64,000 nucleotides of DNA from Stictocephala bisonia (taxonomy: Eukaryota > Arthropoda > Insecta > Hemiptera > Membracidae), in contig JAQJVL010000282.1 of assembly GCA_035578905.1 (NCBI GenBank), positions 372,001 to 436,000 on the forward strand. The letters run 5' to 3'. Made by a program: the position numbers and the translations under genes. This document shows positions 10,880 through 21,150 of this stretch, piece after piece; within the stretch, counting starts at the first letter, position 1; every line of letters starts with the position of its first letter. Under the pieces are notes generated by a model, which did not search any database, was not told the DNA's origin, and saw only the letters and a program-made list of their open reading frames with translations.

Positions 10880-12080
10880 CTTACAACTTGTTTGGTAGGA
10901 TTGCCAATAGTGGTGTTTGTAGGAGTTGTCGAAAGAGCCACCAAGATACGACTTTGTGGATTGGTTGGGAGGGGTGCCAATAGTGGTGTTTGTATGAGTT
11001 GTAAAATTGGTCGGTAGCGTAGTTGGTTCAATCCCAACTTTATGTGCTAAAGGTTCTCAGTTCGATCCCAATCAGAGTCAATACATTTTGAGAAGGATCA
11101 GCTGATAATCAGCGGCTGTTCATTTGTCATTGGGCTATTAATTAATGACACTTTCTAAGGAATAGTCGGCCTTAGTTTGTAACAATGACTACATTCGCTC
11201 ATCTACACTCATCACACTCATTCGAAATCCATATTCGCCCATATCTTGACGATCGGCGTCTTATGAATAAATAAAAATAAATAAATAAATAAAAGGGACA
11301 CACAAGATACGTCTTTGTGGACTGGTTGAGAGGAGTGCCAATAGTGGTTTTTTATAGGAGTTGTTGAAAGGAACACACAATATACGTCTTTGTGGACTGG
11401 TTGGGAGGAGTGCCAATAGTAGTGTTTGCAGGAGGTGTTGAAAAGGACGCCAAGATACGTCTTTGTGAGCGGTATGGGAGGAGTGCCAATAGTGGTGTTT
11501 GGAGGAGGCTTTGATAGAGATACCAAGATACGTCATTGTGGACTGGATGGGAGGAGTGCCAATAGTGGTGTTTGTAGGAGACTTTGATAGAGATATCAAG
11601 ATACGTCATTGTGGACTGGATGGGAGGAGTGCCAATAGTGGTGTTTGGAGGAGGCTTTGATAGAGACACGAAGATACGTCATTGTGGACTGGATGGGAGG
11701 AGTGCCAATAGTGGTGTTTGTAGGAGACTTTGATAGAGATACCAAGATACGTCATTGTGGACTGGTTGGAAGGAGTGCCAATAGTGGTGTTTGGAGGAGG
11801 CTTTGATAGAGACACGAAGATACGTCATTGTGGACTGGATGGTAGGAGTGCCAATAGTGGTGTTTGTAGGAGACTTTGATAAAGATACCAAGATACGTCA
11901 TTGTGGACTGGATGGGAGGAGTGCCAATAGTGGTGTTTGTAGGAGACTTAGATAGAGATACCAAGATACGTCATTGTGAACTGGTTGGAAGGAGTGCCAA
12001 TAGTGGTGTTTGCAGGAGACTTTGATAGAGACACGAAGATACGTCTTTGTGGCCTGGTTGAGAGGAAAGTAAATAGTGGC
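10880..12080. repeat. 73-bp minisatellite, about 13 units
   Basis: A unit beginning GTGCCAATAGTGGTGTTTG repeats every 73 bp (starts at 10901, 10974, then 11335, 11410, 11483, 11556, 11629, 11702, 11775, 11848, 11921 and 11994). A decayed last unit lies near 12067. Each unit also carries AAGATACGTC(A/T)TTGTGG. Because 73 is not a multiple of 3, the array reads through in all three minus-strand frames. That explains the overlapping 60-110-residue frames here, which are not genes. A SINE splits the array at 11004-11294. Confidence 0.95.
11004..11294 (+). mobile_element. tRNA-derived SINE, family A (best copy), inside the minisatellite
   Basis: The head is tRNA-like, with an A-box-type TAGCGTAGTTGG near 11014 and a B-box-type GTTCTCAGTTCGATCC about 40 bases on, the internal RNA polymerase III promoter layout. 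The body contains TCATTGGGCTATTAATTAAT and CTTTCTAAGGAATAG. The tail reads CATATCTTGACGATCGGCG, then an AAATA-repeat end. The flanks are minisatellite on both sides, so the insertion is younger than the array. It is non-autonomous and would depend on a LINE for retroposition. Confidence 0.85.
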
Positions 12081-13146
12081 GTTTTTGGAATTGTTATAAG
12101 AGTGAAAGGTATCATCTGTATCTCGTTCTAAAAGAAAATTGAGATCGTCCGTAAAAATATATATTCACTGAGCTTCTGAAAATGTTTTTTCCAGATTCCC
12201 ACAATTGCACACAATGTTACATTTGTTTTTTATTGTATAATCTTTGACTTCTGATTACTCATTCAGGCAGTGAGAGATCTTCTATATCCCGGAAAATCCG
12301 AACCACTGGTATTTATATGATATATATGTTTGGTTATCAGCTTCAAAATAATGTCGCTTTTCGTTTCATTCCGACTGATAAAAAACGTGTGTCAAAAACA
12401 TATTCTGTTGGATACGTCTCTTTTGGAATGTGTATACTACATAATTCGTAACTATGTTTAGGCTCCCCTCTCTTTGGGGCCCATTTTGAGATAGTCGCTT
12501 GTATTGTTACTTGCCAATAATTATAGTAAGGATCATCAACATTTAAACATTATTATTAAAACCCAAAAAAGTTCAAAACTCTCATCACGTTTCAACATAT
12601 CCCAGTATTAGACGTTTCCATTTTTTGTTTTGAGTGGGTTGCCTTATTTGAAAGTTGTGTTACGTCGACTAGCGGTTCTAGACGGTGTTTCAGCATGACA
12701 AGTGGCTTCGTAACGGGACCCTGGCACTGCCTTCTACAGTCTGGGACTTGATATCCTCCGTCAAGGAACACCACTTGGCCTTATCAACTGCATGTCTCTA
12801 CTATTGTCCTTCATAAATAAACCTCTTGGTTTACCAAATGTTTAACGTTATTTAAAATAACGAACCAGCAAGTTGACATTACATTCATGAACTCACAAAA
12901 CTTGAACTTAAACTAACGACACTTGCATTAAACTAAGATATGAAGTTGCACGTCAGTAAGTAATTTACAATTACGTTCGAATACCTCCTCGCCTCAAAAT
13001 ATAAAGCGTTGGAAACACACTTGCAATAATAATTTTGAAACTGGCTATATTCATCGAATATTTACAAGACCTAATTCGTGTCCTTTAACTCTTAGTTTTC
13101 AATTTTATGAAGTAGTGACAAAAAGTCGTTTCGGACTCCTTCCTTT
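12081..13146. other. No gene seen
   Basis: Mixed AT-rich sequence. A somewhat GC-richer block near 12640-12790 holds a 60-codon minus-strand frame with no recognisable domain. Confidence 0.4.
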
Positions 13147-13320
13147 CCGCATTGTTGTTGTTCATTTGTCATTGGGCTATAAATGACACTTTGTAAGGAA
13201 TAGGCGACTTTAGTTTGTAGCAAAGACTTCCATTCCCTCATCTACTCATAACAGGTGTTTGAAATCCATATTTGGCCATGTCTTGGTGATCAGTGTCTTA
13301 AAAGTAAATAATATAATAAA
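13147..13320 (+). mobile_element. SINE body and tail fragment (shared tail type)
   Basis: This carries TTCATTTGTCATTGGGCTAT, then GACACTTTGTAAGGAATAGG, and ends with CATGTCTTGGTGATCAGTG and an AATA-rich run. The order is the same as in the 11-kb SINE, but the tRNA-like head is absent. Confidence 0.65.
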
Positions 13321-14334
13321 TTTGTTATTTTTTTTAAATGGTTCGTTTATTCCGAGCTTTTTTAATTATTTTCCTCGTCACCAATATTGACAAGTAGACA
13401 GTGAATATCCTCCATCATGTGGTAAGAAGTGGCCAGTTTCTCGCCATCCAGTAGAGCACATTGGTGTTGTTCGTGGAAGGACTGGCGTCACATCGTGTCT
13501 GGAGGAAGTCGACTGAATCAACTTTTTATGAACTCGACGGCATTTTAATAAGGCCAATACGTCTTGCCAATTACCGGCCAACCCGTCCGCAAGTGTTCCA
13601 CATTTGTTGCCAACTTGTGAACTTCAGAGATCTGTCGTTGTTTACGTTTCCCAGACTTGCTCTCTCGAAACTAGAGAACCGACTTTCTCTCAGACCGTTT
13701 TTGCATACGGCGTAGGTTTTGTTGAAAGCAGTTGTAAATAAAAGCAAGAAGACAATAAAACCTTCTGAAGACTGAAGCGAAACAGCTGGAGAAAAGTTAT
13801 CGTATCTTCTTACCTCCCCCAACCTATACTGTAGCAGCCTCTCCGCTCTGTTGGATTTTTACTCAACATTTCTTCACCTATCTGCATTCAATTTTCTCAC
13901 ATGCTTTTGAAGAAAGATATACTGTTGGTACGTTTGTTATTTTCGCCATTCACTGTCAAAATAGATTGTGTGGAGCAGTTTTAGAACATGCAGTACTCAG
14001 AGGAAATGTAGATTTTAGCTGAATTGTGAATTTAGAAATTTGAAAGAAGGGGCATTATTTATCCTTTGGGCAATTATGGTCTTGAAATTCTTTAGTTACA
14101 AATGCAAACGTTGTTACGTTCTTTACATTACAGAAATTCATAACTACAGTGATATTTTACTACCAAAATATTGTTACTAACATTAAATTATATGTGTAAA
14201 TTTTTCTTTTGCTCTAATTTCAATTGTTTGCCTACATCAGCATGAAATTTGCTTACACTGATTCTCTGCATAGCGAAAATTCGCTTCCCTACTTAATACA
14301 ATATCCTGTTAAATGAGGCATCACTAGAGCTTGC
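13321..14334. other. No gene seen
   Basis: Two overlapping antiparallel frames at 13378-13822 show no domain. The rest is AT-rich. No repeat recognised. Confidence 0.4.
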
Positions 14335-14400
14335 GTTGAATTGAATTGAACAACTTCTTTATTCAGGCGAAATTAGAGACAATTGTTTTTTTTCTTACAG
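14335..14400 (-). mobile_element. Retroposon 3' tail fragment
   Basis: On the minus strand it reads CTCTAATTTCGCCTGAATAA, then AGAAG and ends TTCAATTCAATTCAA. This is the UTR-end-plus-short-repeat layout of a non-LTR element. Confidence 0.4.
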
Positions 14401-14518
14401 TTAACCTCTAAATTGTATGATAAGAGTCAAATTTGTGACTGTGTTAATACATACTAAACGTTTATTATTCAACCTTTATCTCTTTTGACATTTTTCCATG
14501 TTTTTTTTATATACGATG

Positions 14519-15268
14519 TATAGTCAAAGTTCCCGGAATTGGTTGAAATATGTTAATTGGACAAAGATAAAATCTTACAAACCTATATTCAAAATACTCT
14601 TCTCCTACAACAAATACACTTGTTCCTACGATCATACAGACGGTCAAAACACTTTTGACACTTATTTTTAAAAAATGTATTTCAATACTTTCATCGCGTT
14701 TTTACTGACAGCTTTAACACCTGCAAATCGATGTGAGCAGTAAGAAATCGGCCGGCATGAGGTCAAGCGAGTATGGAGGATGTTCTAACGTGGTAACGCG
14801 GTGCTTGACTAGGTAGTTACGTACTAACAAGAATCAATGTGCAGGGGTATCGTCGTGCAGCAAAATCCAATTGTTTTCTGCCCATTTATAAGGCCGTTTC
14901 CTCCTAATGGCATCTCGTAAGCGCCTAAGAACTTTTGTGTGGATAAATTTACCTTATATGCGATATCATTAATTGTTATTCTTCAGTTTGCATGGACAGT
15001 TTACGGAACTCGCTCAATGTTGTCATCTGTGGTTGCAGTCGAAGGGCGTCCACTACGAGAGTCATCTTCAATGTTTATGCGACCTTCACGAAAACGTTTG
15101 CGCCTTTCGTAAAATTGGCGTTTCTTCATCGCCTTAATTCCGTATGCTTGAATTGACATTTTAGGTGTCCCAAAAGATGACTTTTGAAGTAAAAAATCAA
15201 ATTTAATGTTTTTTAGCTGTTCATTACAGTAAGGTACAATCATACCCGGGAAGTTTTATTATCATATA
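14519..15268 (-). pseudogene. Internally deleted mariner (DD34D) element
   Basis: Both ends of a mariner-family transposase are present on the minus strand, but the middle is gone. The N-terminal part (frame 15243-15001) contains FYERRKRFREGRINIEDDSR and SGRPSTATTDDNIE, the helix-turn-helix region and linker. A decayed extension with RRITINDIAYKV follows past the stop near 15000. The C-terminal part (about 14905-14735) has WILLHDDTPAH and HPPYSLDLMPADF. Counting between the Asp of HDD and the Asp of PADF gives 34 residues, the mariner signature. One stop lies between them. The first catalytic Asp region is deleted. Imperfect inverted ends carrying AAGTTCCCGG and CCCGGGAAGTT lie at about 14521-14540 and 15246-15268, so the deleted copy may have been mobilised in trans. 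Confidence 0.8.
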
Positions 15269-15594
15269 CCTTTGTAATGGTAGCACTAATTACTTTTTCC
15301 TTTCATGACTTCTCCTCTTTTGTAGGTGGCTCTCAGTGTGTGGTTTGACCTTGACTTAGAAATACCTCAGTGTAACAGTTTAGGGCTATTTACCTCAATG
15401 TAACAGTTTAGGGCTATTTGGGGAACTGCATAACCCACCTTTCCGACAAATTCAGCGTTCATTTAGTTGCTGGGCATTAAATACCCCAACTTACTGTTTA
15501 GTGTAGAGATTTGATTTTTGCCTTAACTTTTTAATTTTGTAATCACTGTCAGCAAGCAAGGCTTGTTTGGTAAATATGACGTTATTTTACAAGA
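15269..15594. other. Spacer with a short tandem duplication
   Basis: The segment TGTAACAGTTTAGGGCTATT occurs twice in tandem at about 15371-15418. A TAACCCACC at about 15432 could be a decayed left end of the piggyBac element that follows, but this is weak. Confidence 0.4.
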
Positions 15595-16192
15595 ACTGTT
15601 GGCCCCTTCAAAGCCTGAATATGGGGATCCTATAGTTGAAAATGATTCAGAGAAAGATATTATAGAGGAGGATTTATATGTGAAGATATATTAACTCCAG
15701 ATGGATCGGAAGACGAATATGTTCCAGAATCAGATACCGATTCTTCAGGGACTAATGCCAAATTTAACTCTTCCAGAAATGATACACTTTTACAACCAAA
15801 CAAAGGGTGTGGTGGACATATTTAACCAATGATTTGTGCAGAAGGAAGACCAGAAGATGAAACTTTGTATGTTTACGGCATGCTATAATATAAATGCAGG
15901 ATGTTGTCTTTGGATAGAAAATTCATCGCCAAAATGGTACCATCATGAGTCGGCAGAATTTTCTCTTGTCGCTAGGAGAATATTCCAAGGACAAATCGCT
16001 AGGAAATGGCTGATCAACTTTGTGTTCCAATTCCTGCAATTTCACATCCAGTGCCACGTTCTAGTGGCCGATGTCATATATGCCCAAGAGCTAAAGACAA
16101 CAAACCACTGTGTCATATGTAGAGAGTGGTAAATTTGTATGTGCAGCCCATAAACTGACCATGTGCAACAACTGTAAGGTATATAGACCATA
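15595..16192 (+). pseudogene. Internally deleted piggyBac transposase remnant
   Basis: The 5' part (15606-15770) encodes an acidic N-terminus in two frames (DPIVENDSEKDIIEEDLYV, then TPDGSEDEYVPESDTDSS), typical ahead of the piggyBac catalytic domain. It jumps directly to IHFYNQTKGVVDIFNQ at about 15782, the conserved YN-x-x-KGGVD-x-x-D motif containing the last catalytic Asp. The C-terminal cysteine-rich zinc domain follows (about 16060-16192), in more than one frame: CHICPRAKDNK, CHM, then SGKFVCAAHKLTMCNNCK and a stop. The central catalytic region is missing and several frameshifts and stops are present. The 98-residue frame at 15836-16132 is one out-of-frame slice of it. Confidence 0.75.
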
Positions 16193-16575
16193 AACAAAAA
16201 AGTACTAAGAAAAAAGTTACGTACCTCTTATTAAAACCTCTTATTGCCGAAATAAAAACAACACATTATGCTGTCTTTGCAATGTCTGCTCTGGAAATAG
16301 GCACTTTTATTTGCTTGAAAATCAATAAATCAAATTATGATATAATCAATACATCTATAAACTATTTTTTTATATTACAGTATATAATAATTTTATTAGT
16401 TATATATTTTATTCTTAACGAATATAAATGAACTTTTTATTACCAATCATTTATATCAGTAAACAGCATTTTAGTAGTATAATTTTTTAAAATCTTTTGG
16501 GTATACCATACAAAAACAAAAACAGGTGCTTACCGTTATTAAAATTTTTAAGCGCCTTACCGTTCCAGGGTTATA
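16193..16575 (+). mobile_element. Probable 3' flank and right end of the piggyBac remnant
   Basis: AT-rich sequence contains two copies of an ACGGTAAG-type motif in inverted sense (CTTACCGTTATT near 16530, CTTACCGTTCCAGGGTTAT at 16557-16575). piggyBac ends carry CCC termini and subterminal repeats, so CCAGGGTTA may be the right terminus with a mutated TTAA. Confidence 0.35.
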
Positions 16576-17197
16576 TAAGAATAGGGAATGAAATAGGTTA
16601 AACTGTTTTATTTTTGTTAAAATGTTTTATTAACTAATCGTAGTTATTAATAGAGGGAAGGTGATAAAAATAATAAACTGTCTTTATTGTTATTTGCAGT
16701 ATTTTTATAAAGCTGTACCAATGTACAACAACAACAACAAAAATAGTGTATCGTTTTTCCATAATACGCGAGTAGGCCTATTGTAGAATAGTACTAGAAT
16801 ATTGATGTGAATTCTAAAATGGAATATATGATGGGGTTACATTTGTAGTATTACTTAAGAGACTACATACCGACTTGTTGATAGATGAATTTTAACTTTA
16901 TTATCTATTTTTGGCATGTAAAAGCATGTTTTTTCTTCAGTTAAGGTTGGCTGTTGTGCTGTACAAATGAACAGCGTCACTCTGTTGCCATCACAACATG
17001 GAGAGTGGAGAACGTTGTTCTGTACGCAGTTTTGACAAAACATTCATAGCCCCTTCATAGAGTACACTTAGAGTGGTCTGTTGGGTTATTGTCGTTGATT
17101 GTCCTTAGTTGTGTAACGAATACAATAATTGTTACTGCTAACAAACACCCTTAGCAGTTGTCACATAGTTGATAAAGGTTAACTTTTATATTTTTGG
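16576..17197. other. No gene seen
   Basis: AT-rich sequence with a TAGGCCTA site at 16773-16780 and a short CAA-repeat run near 16728. Confidence 0.4.
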
Positions 17198-17316
17198 ATA
17201 TTAATAAATATTCCTTTCTGAGCTAAGCCGAACTCAGATAGTAACAATGACTACACTCATTCACTCCTCATATTCGCCCATATCTCTACGATCGGCGTCT
17301 TAGAGATGAATAAAGT
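17198..17316 (+). mobile_element. SINE tail fragment
   Basis: It reads TTAATAAATATTCCTTTCTG, then AGTAACAATGACTACACTCA, and ends CATATCTCTACGATCGGCG followed by GATGAATAAA. The layout matches the shared 3' tail of the SINEs at 11.0 and 18.6 kb. Confidence 0.6.
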
Positions 17317-18589
17317 AGGTACTCTGTCGAGAAGACTAGGTTCTCTGGCAGAAATACGTGCTAATTATATTATGTAATTACTCTACTAACCATCAAATAC
17401 AAACTAGCAATTACAATTAATTTTGCACACGATATTTTTTCGCTGAATGGACGTAGATCGATTTTTAACAAGTTCTTGCTAAAAGAGAATCATTTGTTTC
17501 ACAGTGCCACATCTGGTGTTTCTGACAGCCATTTGCCATCATTTACAAAACGCACGAAAGCAAATGTTTTCTAGAGTTGCCTGTATGTAGTTTTGCGAAA
17601 TGGAATATGTACTGTAGATTGGTATAGTCAATTTTGGACTCATGAAAGTTGTTATGCTTAGAATAACATATCCGAATGTTACGCATATAATTTATGTAAG
17701 CAAGTAGATGAATCTGCAAAGAAATATTGTAGAGTAATGTGTCCGTAATTACATTCAATTGTAACATTGTCCTAGAAACAAATGTCTTTCGTGCATATAA
17801 CAACTGTACAACCACGGTTAAAATAAATGTACGACTACTCTGCTCCTCCTCCCATCCACCCTATTCACCGGGGGCAGAACAGTCTTACGCAACTGATACT
17901 AATATATAGCCTGCAGAATATATCTGGTAAAATGTTACAAGATGCTATAAATTAATAGGTCTACAAGGACATTGATAAATCAGTTGTTTTCATATTCTCT
18001 TATAAATCTAGTTACTTGAAGTAAATATATTTTACGCCGTTCAATCCTGGTCAAATGTAGACTTAGTTAATCAATAATGTTCAAGTTAGATAATTATTTG
18101 CTGCGTATTTTCACCTCGTATTCGACGGTTTATTCCTCTTATTCGCTGTTGTGTTACGATACCTTCTGAGATGTGAGATGGGCTTACATATCAATGTCGA
18201 TAACCACTATCACCACTTAATATGCGTCTCACAACACTGCTGTTGTACTCGACAGTGTGGTGTAACTGTCACCGATATTCATAATGCAGTGGTGCAATTG
18301 TAACCAATGTCATTTCACGTTTTCGAAGCGGATGTCTTTTTCGTTACTTTCAAAATCCATGAAGTAGACTAATCGAACAATTGTTTATGATGGGGCTAGT
18401 AAACAAGGTCTTAATTTTGAAACCATTTTGTCAGGATTTTCATATTCACGTCATACGAGGGGTTCCCCAAGTCTCCATCGTTTTTCCATCGTCCTTTCTT
18501 ATTTTTCTTCTACAACAAATATGCTACTGACGTTAGTCATCACACCCGACTATCATTTTTATATTAAAAGCAAATGTTATCTGTAACTT
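17317..18589. other. No gene seen
   Basis: No domain-bearing frame or repeat recognised. The 90-residue minus-strand frame at 17543-17815 has no recognisable domain. Confidence 0.4.
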
Positions 18590-18838
18590 TATTATTCATT
18601 ATTAAGACGCCGATCGTCAAGATATGGGCAAATATGAGGGGCGGGTGAGTGTAATGGTGTAGATAAACGAGTATAGTCATTGTTACTAAGGTCGACCGAT
18701 CCTCAGAAAGGGCTATTTATTAATAGCCCAATAGCTAGGGAAACTGAGAGAACCACATCTTTACGTGGAATCCGAACCACGTAGTGTTGTTCTAATTTTT
18801 TCAGACAACTGACAAGCCTGACACTCAGTTCTCTTCCT
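18590..18838 (-). mobile_element. tRNA-derived SINE, family B (best copy)
   Basis: On the minus strand the head reads ACTGAGTGTCAGGCTTGTCA, then a B-box-type GGTTCGGATTCCACGTAAAG. After this come CTATTGGGCTATTAATAAAT, TAGTAACAATGACTATACTC and the tail CATATCTTGACGATCGGCG with AATAATGAATAA. The tail is the same as in SINE family A, whereas the head is different. Confidence 0.75.
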
Positions 18839-20756
18839 TACACAACATCCTCAACACTCTGTTCTCAAGTAGCTGGGTTACAGCACTGCGCCACCAGTCA
18901 ACGCAGACATTGACTCTGATGCTGAAGGGGGCATAGCGTGGAGAATGCGTTTCTAATATGGATATATATAAAAAGCCTCTCTCCTCATACATGTATAATT
19001 GTGTTGACCCCCCCCCCCCCCGTCCTTCCATCCACATTCAGTATTGAGTTATAAACAGAAATTCGTAGTTTTTATACCCAATCTTTTACACAAAGACCTA
19101 GAGAAATACGCCCTTCATATAAGTTGTCCAGATTTTCGTTGTGATTCTGTCCACGATTCAATTGATTCGTGATTCTGTTGAGTGATTCTGTTGATTCAAT
19201 AACACAGTTTAATGGACTAAAGAACATTATTCTTTGTCTAATCGTGGTTTTATACATCTTTGTTTTGTGATTCAAAACGATGGACGGCAAGAAACTGCTG
19301 TTAGATGCTCTTTACGTCCTATATTTTACAATCCCCTCTACGATCTGTTCGTCGTTGGTATCTTCATATCTCGCCTTTTAGAGCGCTACAGTAGACATTT
19401 TAATAAATCCTTTTTTTATGTTTAACACGTGAAATTCTGGCCTAAGTAAGGCCTAGAAACAAATCCATTTTAGTTCAACATTATATTCATTATTATTGTA
19501 TTTAAGGAAAGAATTGTATTTGGAAAATGTATTCAACTAGTGTGTATTGAGACTATATTTCTGGGTACTTTGTTAAGCAATAAAAATATATTCTTAAAAT
19601 TTTAACAAATGGTGCATATTTTTACTTTTTCAAATTAACGATTAATGTGCAGGCAGAATGGGTGAAACGTTTAGGGATTTTAAACAATTTACCGTTAAAA
19701 ATAATGATTCAGGTACGTTGAAGACAATGTGAAGCAGTACATTGACAGTAGGTATTGTGGGATGTTGATTATTGCTAGTCCTTTGTCTTGACACAAATGA
19801 TAAATACCGCAATGCAATGTTAAATAGTTTCGTCACCCAGTTGTGGAGCGACGAGTGACCTGCCTTCGACGTCCTGGTGCAGTGGGTGGATTCATGCTCT
19901 GATTGGTGCTACAGCTGACTGCTCGGCAGCACACAGGAACGAGAGAAAATTGCACCCGAGATAGTGTCTGCAGTGATTTCAGTATACATCAACGAATACA
20001 CGTCTTTAAGAATCGAAAAGTCAATGTTCACTTGTTAGACTTCTTTTTTTTTTATAATTTCGTGATATTTGCGCGGCCGCCGCTAGATCGAGCTAGTTGC
20101 GTGGCAGAGACTACAGACAGGGTAGTGAGGCCGGGAGAAAAGGAAGATTACAAGTTGTCATGAGAATGAGAGAGAAAGAAAAGGCTTAGAGGTGTACTGG
20201 GTTGGAAGAGGGTTACATGCCAGAAAATATTAGCGAGCGCTGCGTATCGGCAGCTGTGCTAATCTCGTTTCGTCTGCTACAAGAAGTCTGTTACTTCCCT
20301 TCTATTATTACAGACATGTGTTTTCACTGGTATGTACACAGCTTCGTCCGAGTATGTCTTTTATTTTGAACGGATCCTTGTAGTGGAATCTGATTAAGAT
20401 GCCGGTTGGACAAAGAGGCTGACATAATTACTCGCCGTCCTTGGGAGGTAGTTGGACACGGGTGGGTGTCAGATGTCACTGACGGGGGACAGCGGATCCC
20501 GGGGACCGGAAACTGCAATCAATTGGCCACAGGTCGCGCCACCGAGGCTCGCACCTCACATTTGTTCTCTCAGGGTAGAAGCAATAACCAATACTTACAT
20601 TGTTTATTTTTTCTGATACCTTGTGTTTTCCTTTTGATTGGATGTTAAATAAAATCAAAACCACATTTTATAAAGACCTTGTTAATTAGGATTTTTTAAA
20701 ATAATAAAGTGTTTTCATAAAGCTAATAAAGGTGTAGAGGAAAAAAATTCTAAATT
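18839..20756. other. No gene seen
   Basis: Contains a C homopolymer (about 19009-19021) and a GC-richer patch at 20080-20560 with a GCGGCCGCCGC stretch. Several 60-86-codon frames on both strands have no recognised domain. Confidence 0.4.
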
Positions 20757-21150
20757 CTAATTCATGATACAGTTATAGAAAGTGGTTAGTTTAGCATTTC
20801 TAGGCATTTAACCCATTAAGAAACCATGCGATATATTTTATTCAAATTTGAGAATATAGTTGAGAAAAGGTACCAACTAACCTAGTATCAAATAAAATTA
20901 AAAAAATAGTTACCAATAATTTTTTTTATAATTGACATCTGTACGAATTTTACGTTGAAATTTATATAATTATCGTTTGCCGAACGAGTAGATTTACGTT
21001 ATATGAAGTGAGAATGCCTTCAAGACATGCCAGCAAGAGAGAAATTGAAATTGTGTGTGTTGGTGAGACAGTCATGTTGCTACCCTAGTGACAGTCCACT
21101 TTGTGGCGCAATCCAGAACTGAATTCTTTGCTGCGCCGAATAGGATTGGC
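20757..21150 (+). repeat. Dispersed repeat C, copy 1
   Basis: This matches 55493-55945 in the opposite orientation. Shared blocks include CGATATATTTTATTCAAATT, AAAAGGTACCA and a CTAGTGACAG block. No terminal inverted repeats or coding sequence were identified. It is an unclassified interspersed repeat of about 400 bp. Confidence 0.6.

Noticed and set aside
11218..11964. Several overlapping minus-strand frames of 69-112 codons with SLSKPPPNTTIGT-like repeats
   Set aside because: They are one 73-bp minisatellite read in all three frames; period not divisible by 3 and no start or domain logic.
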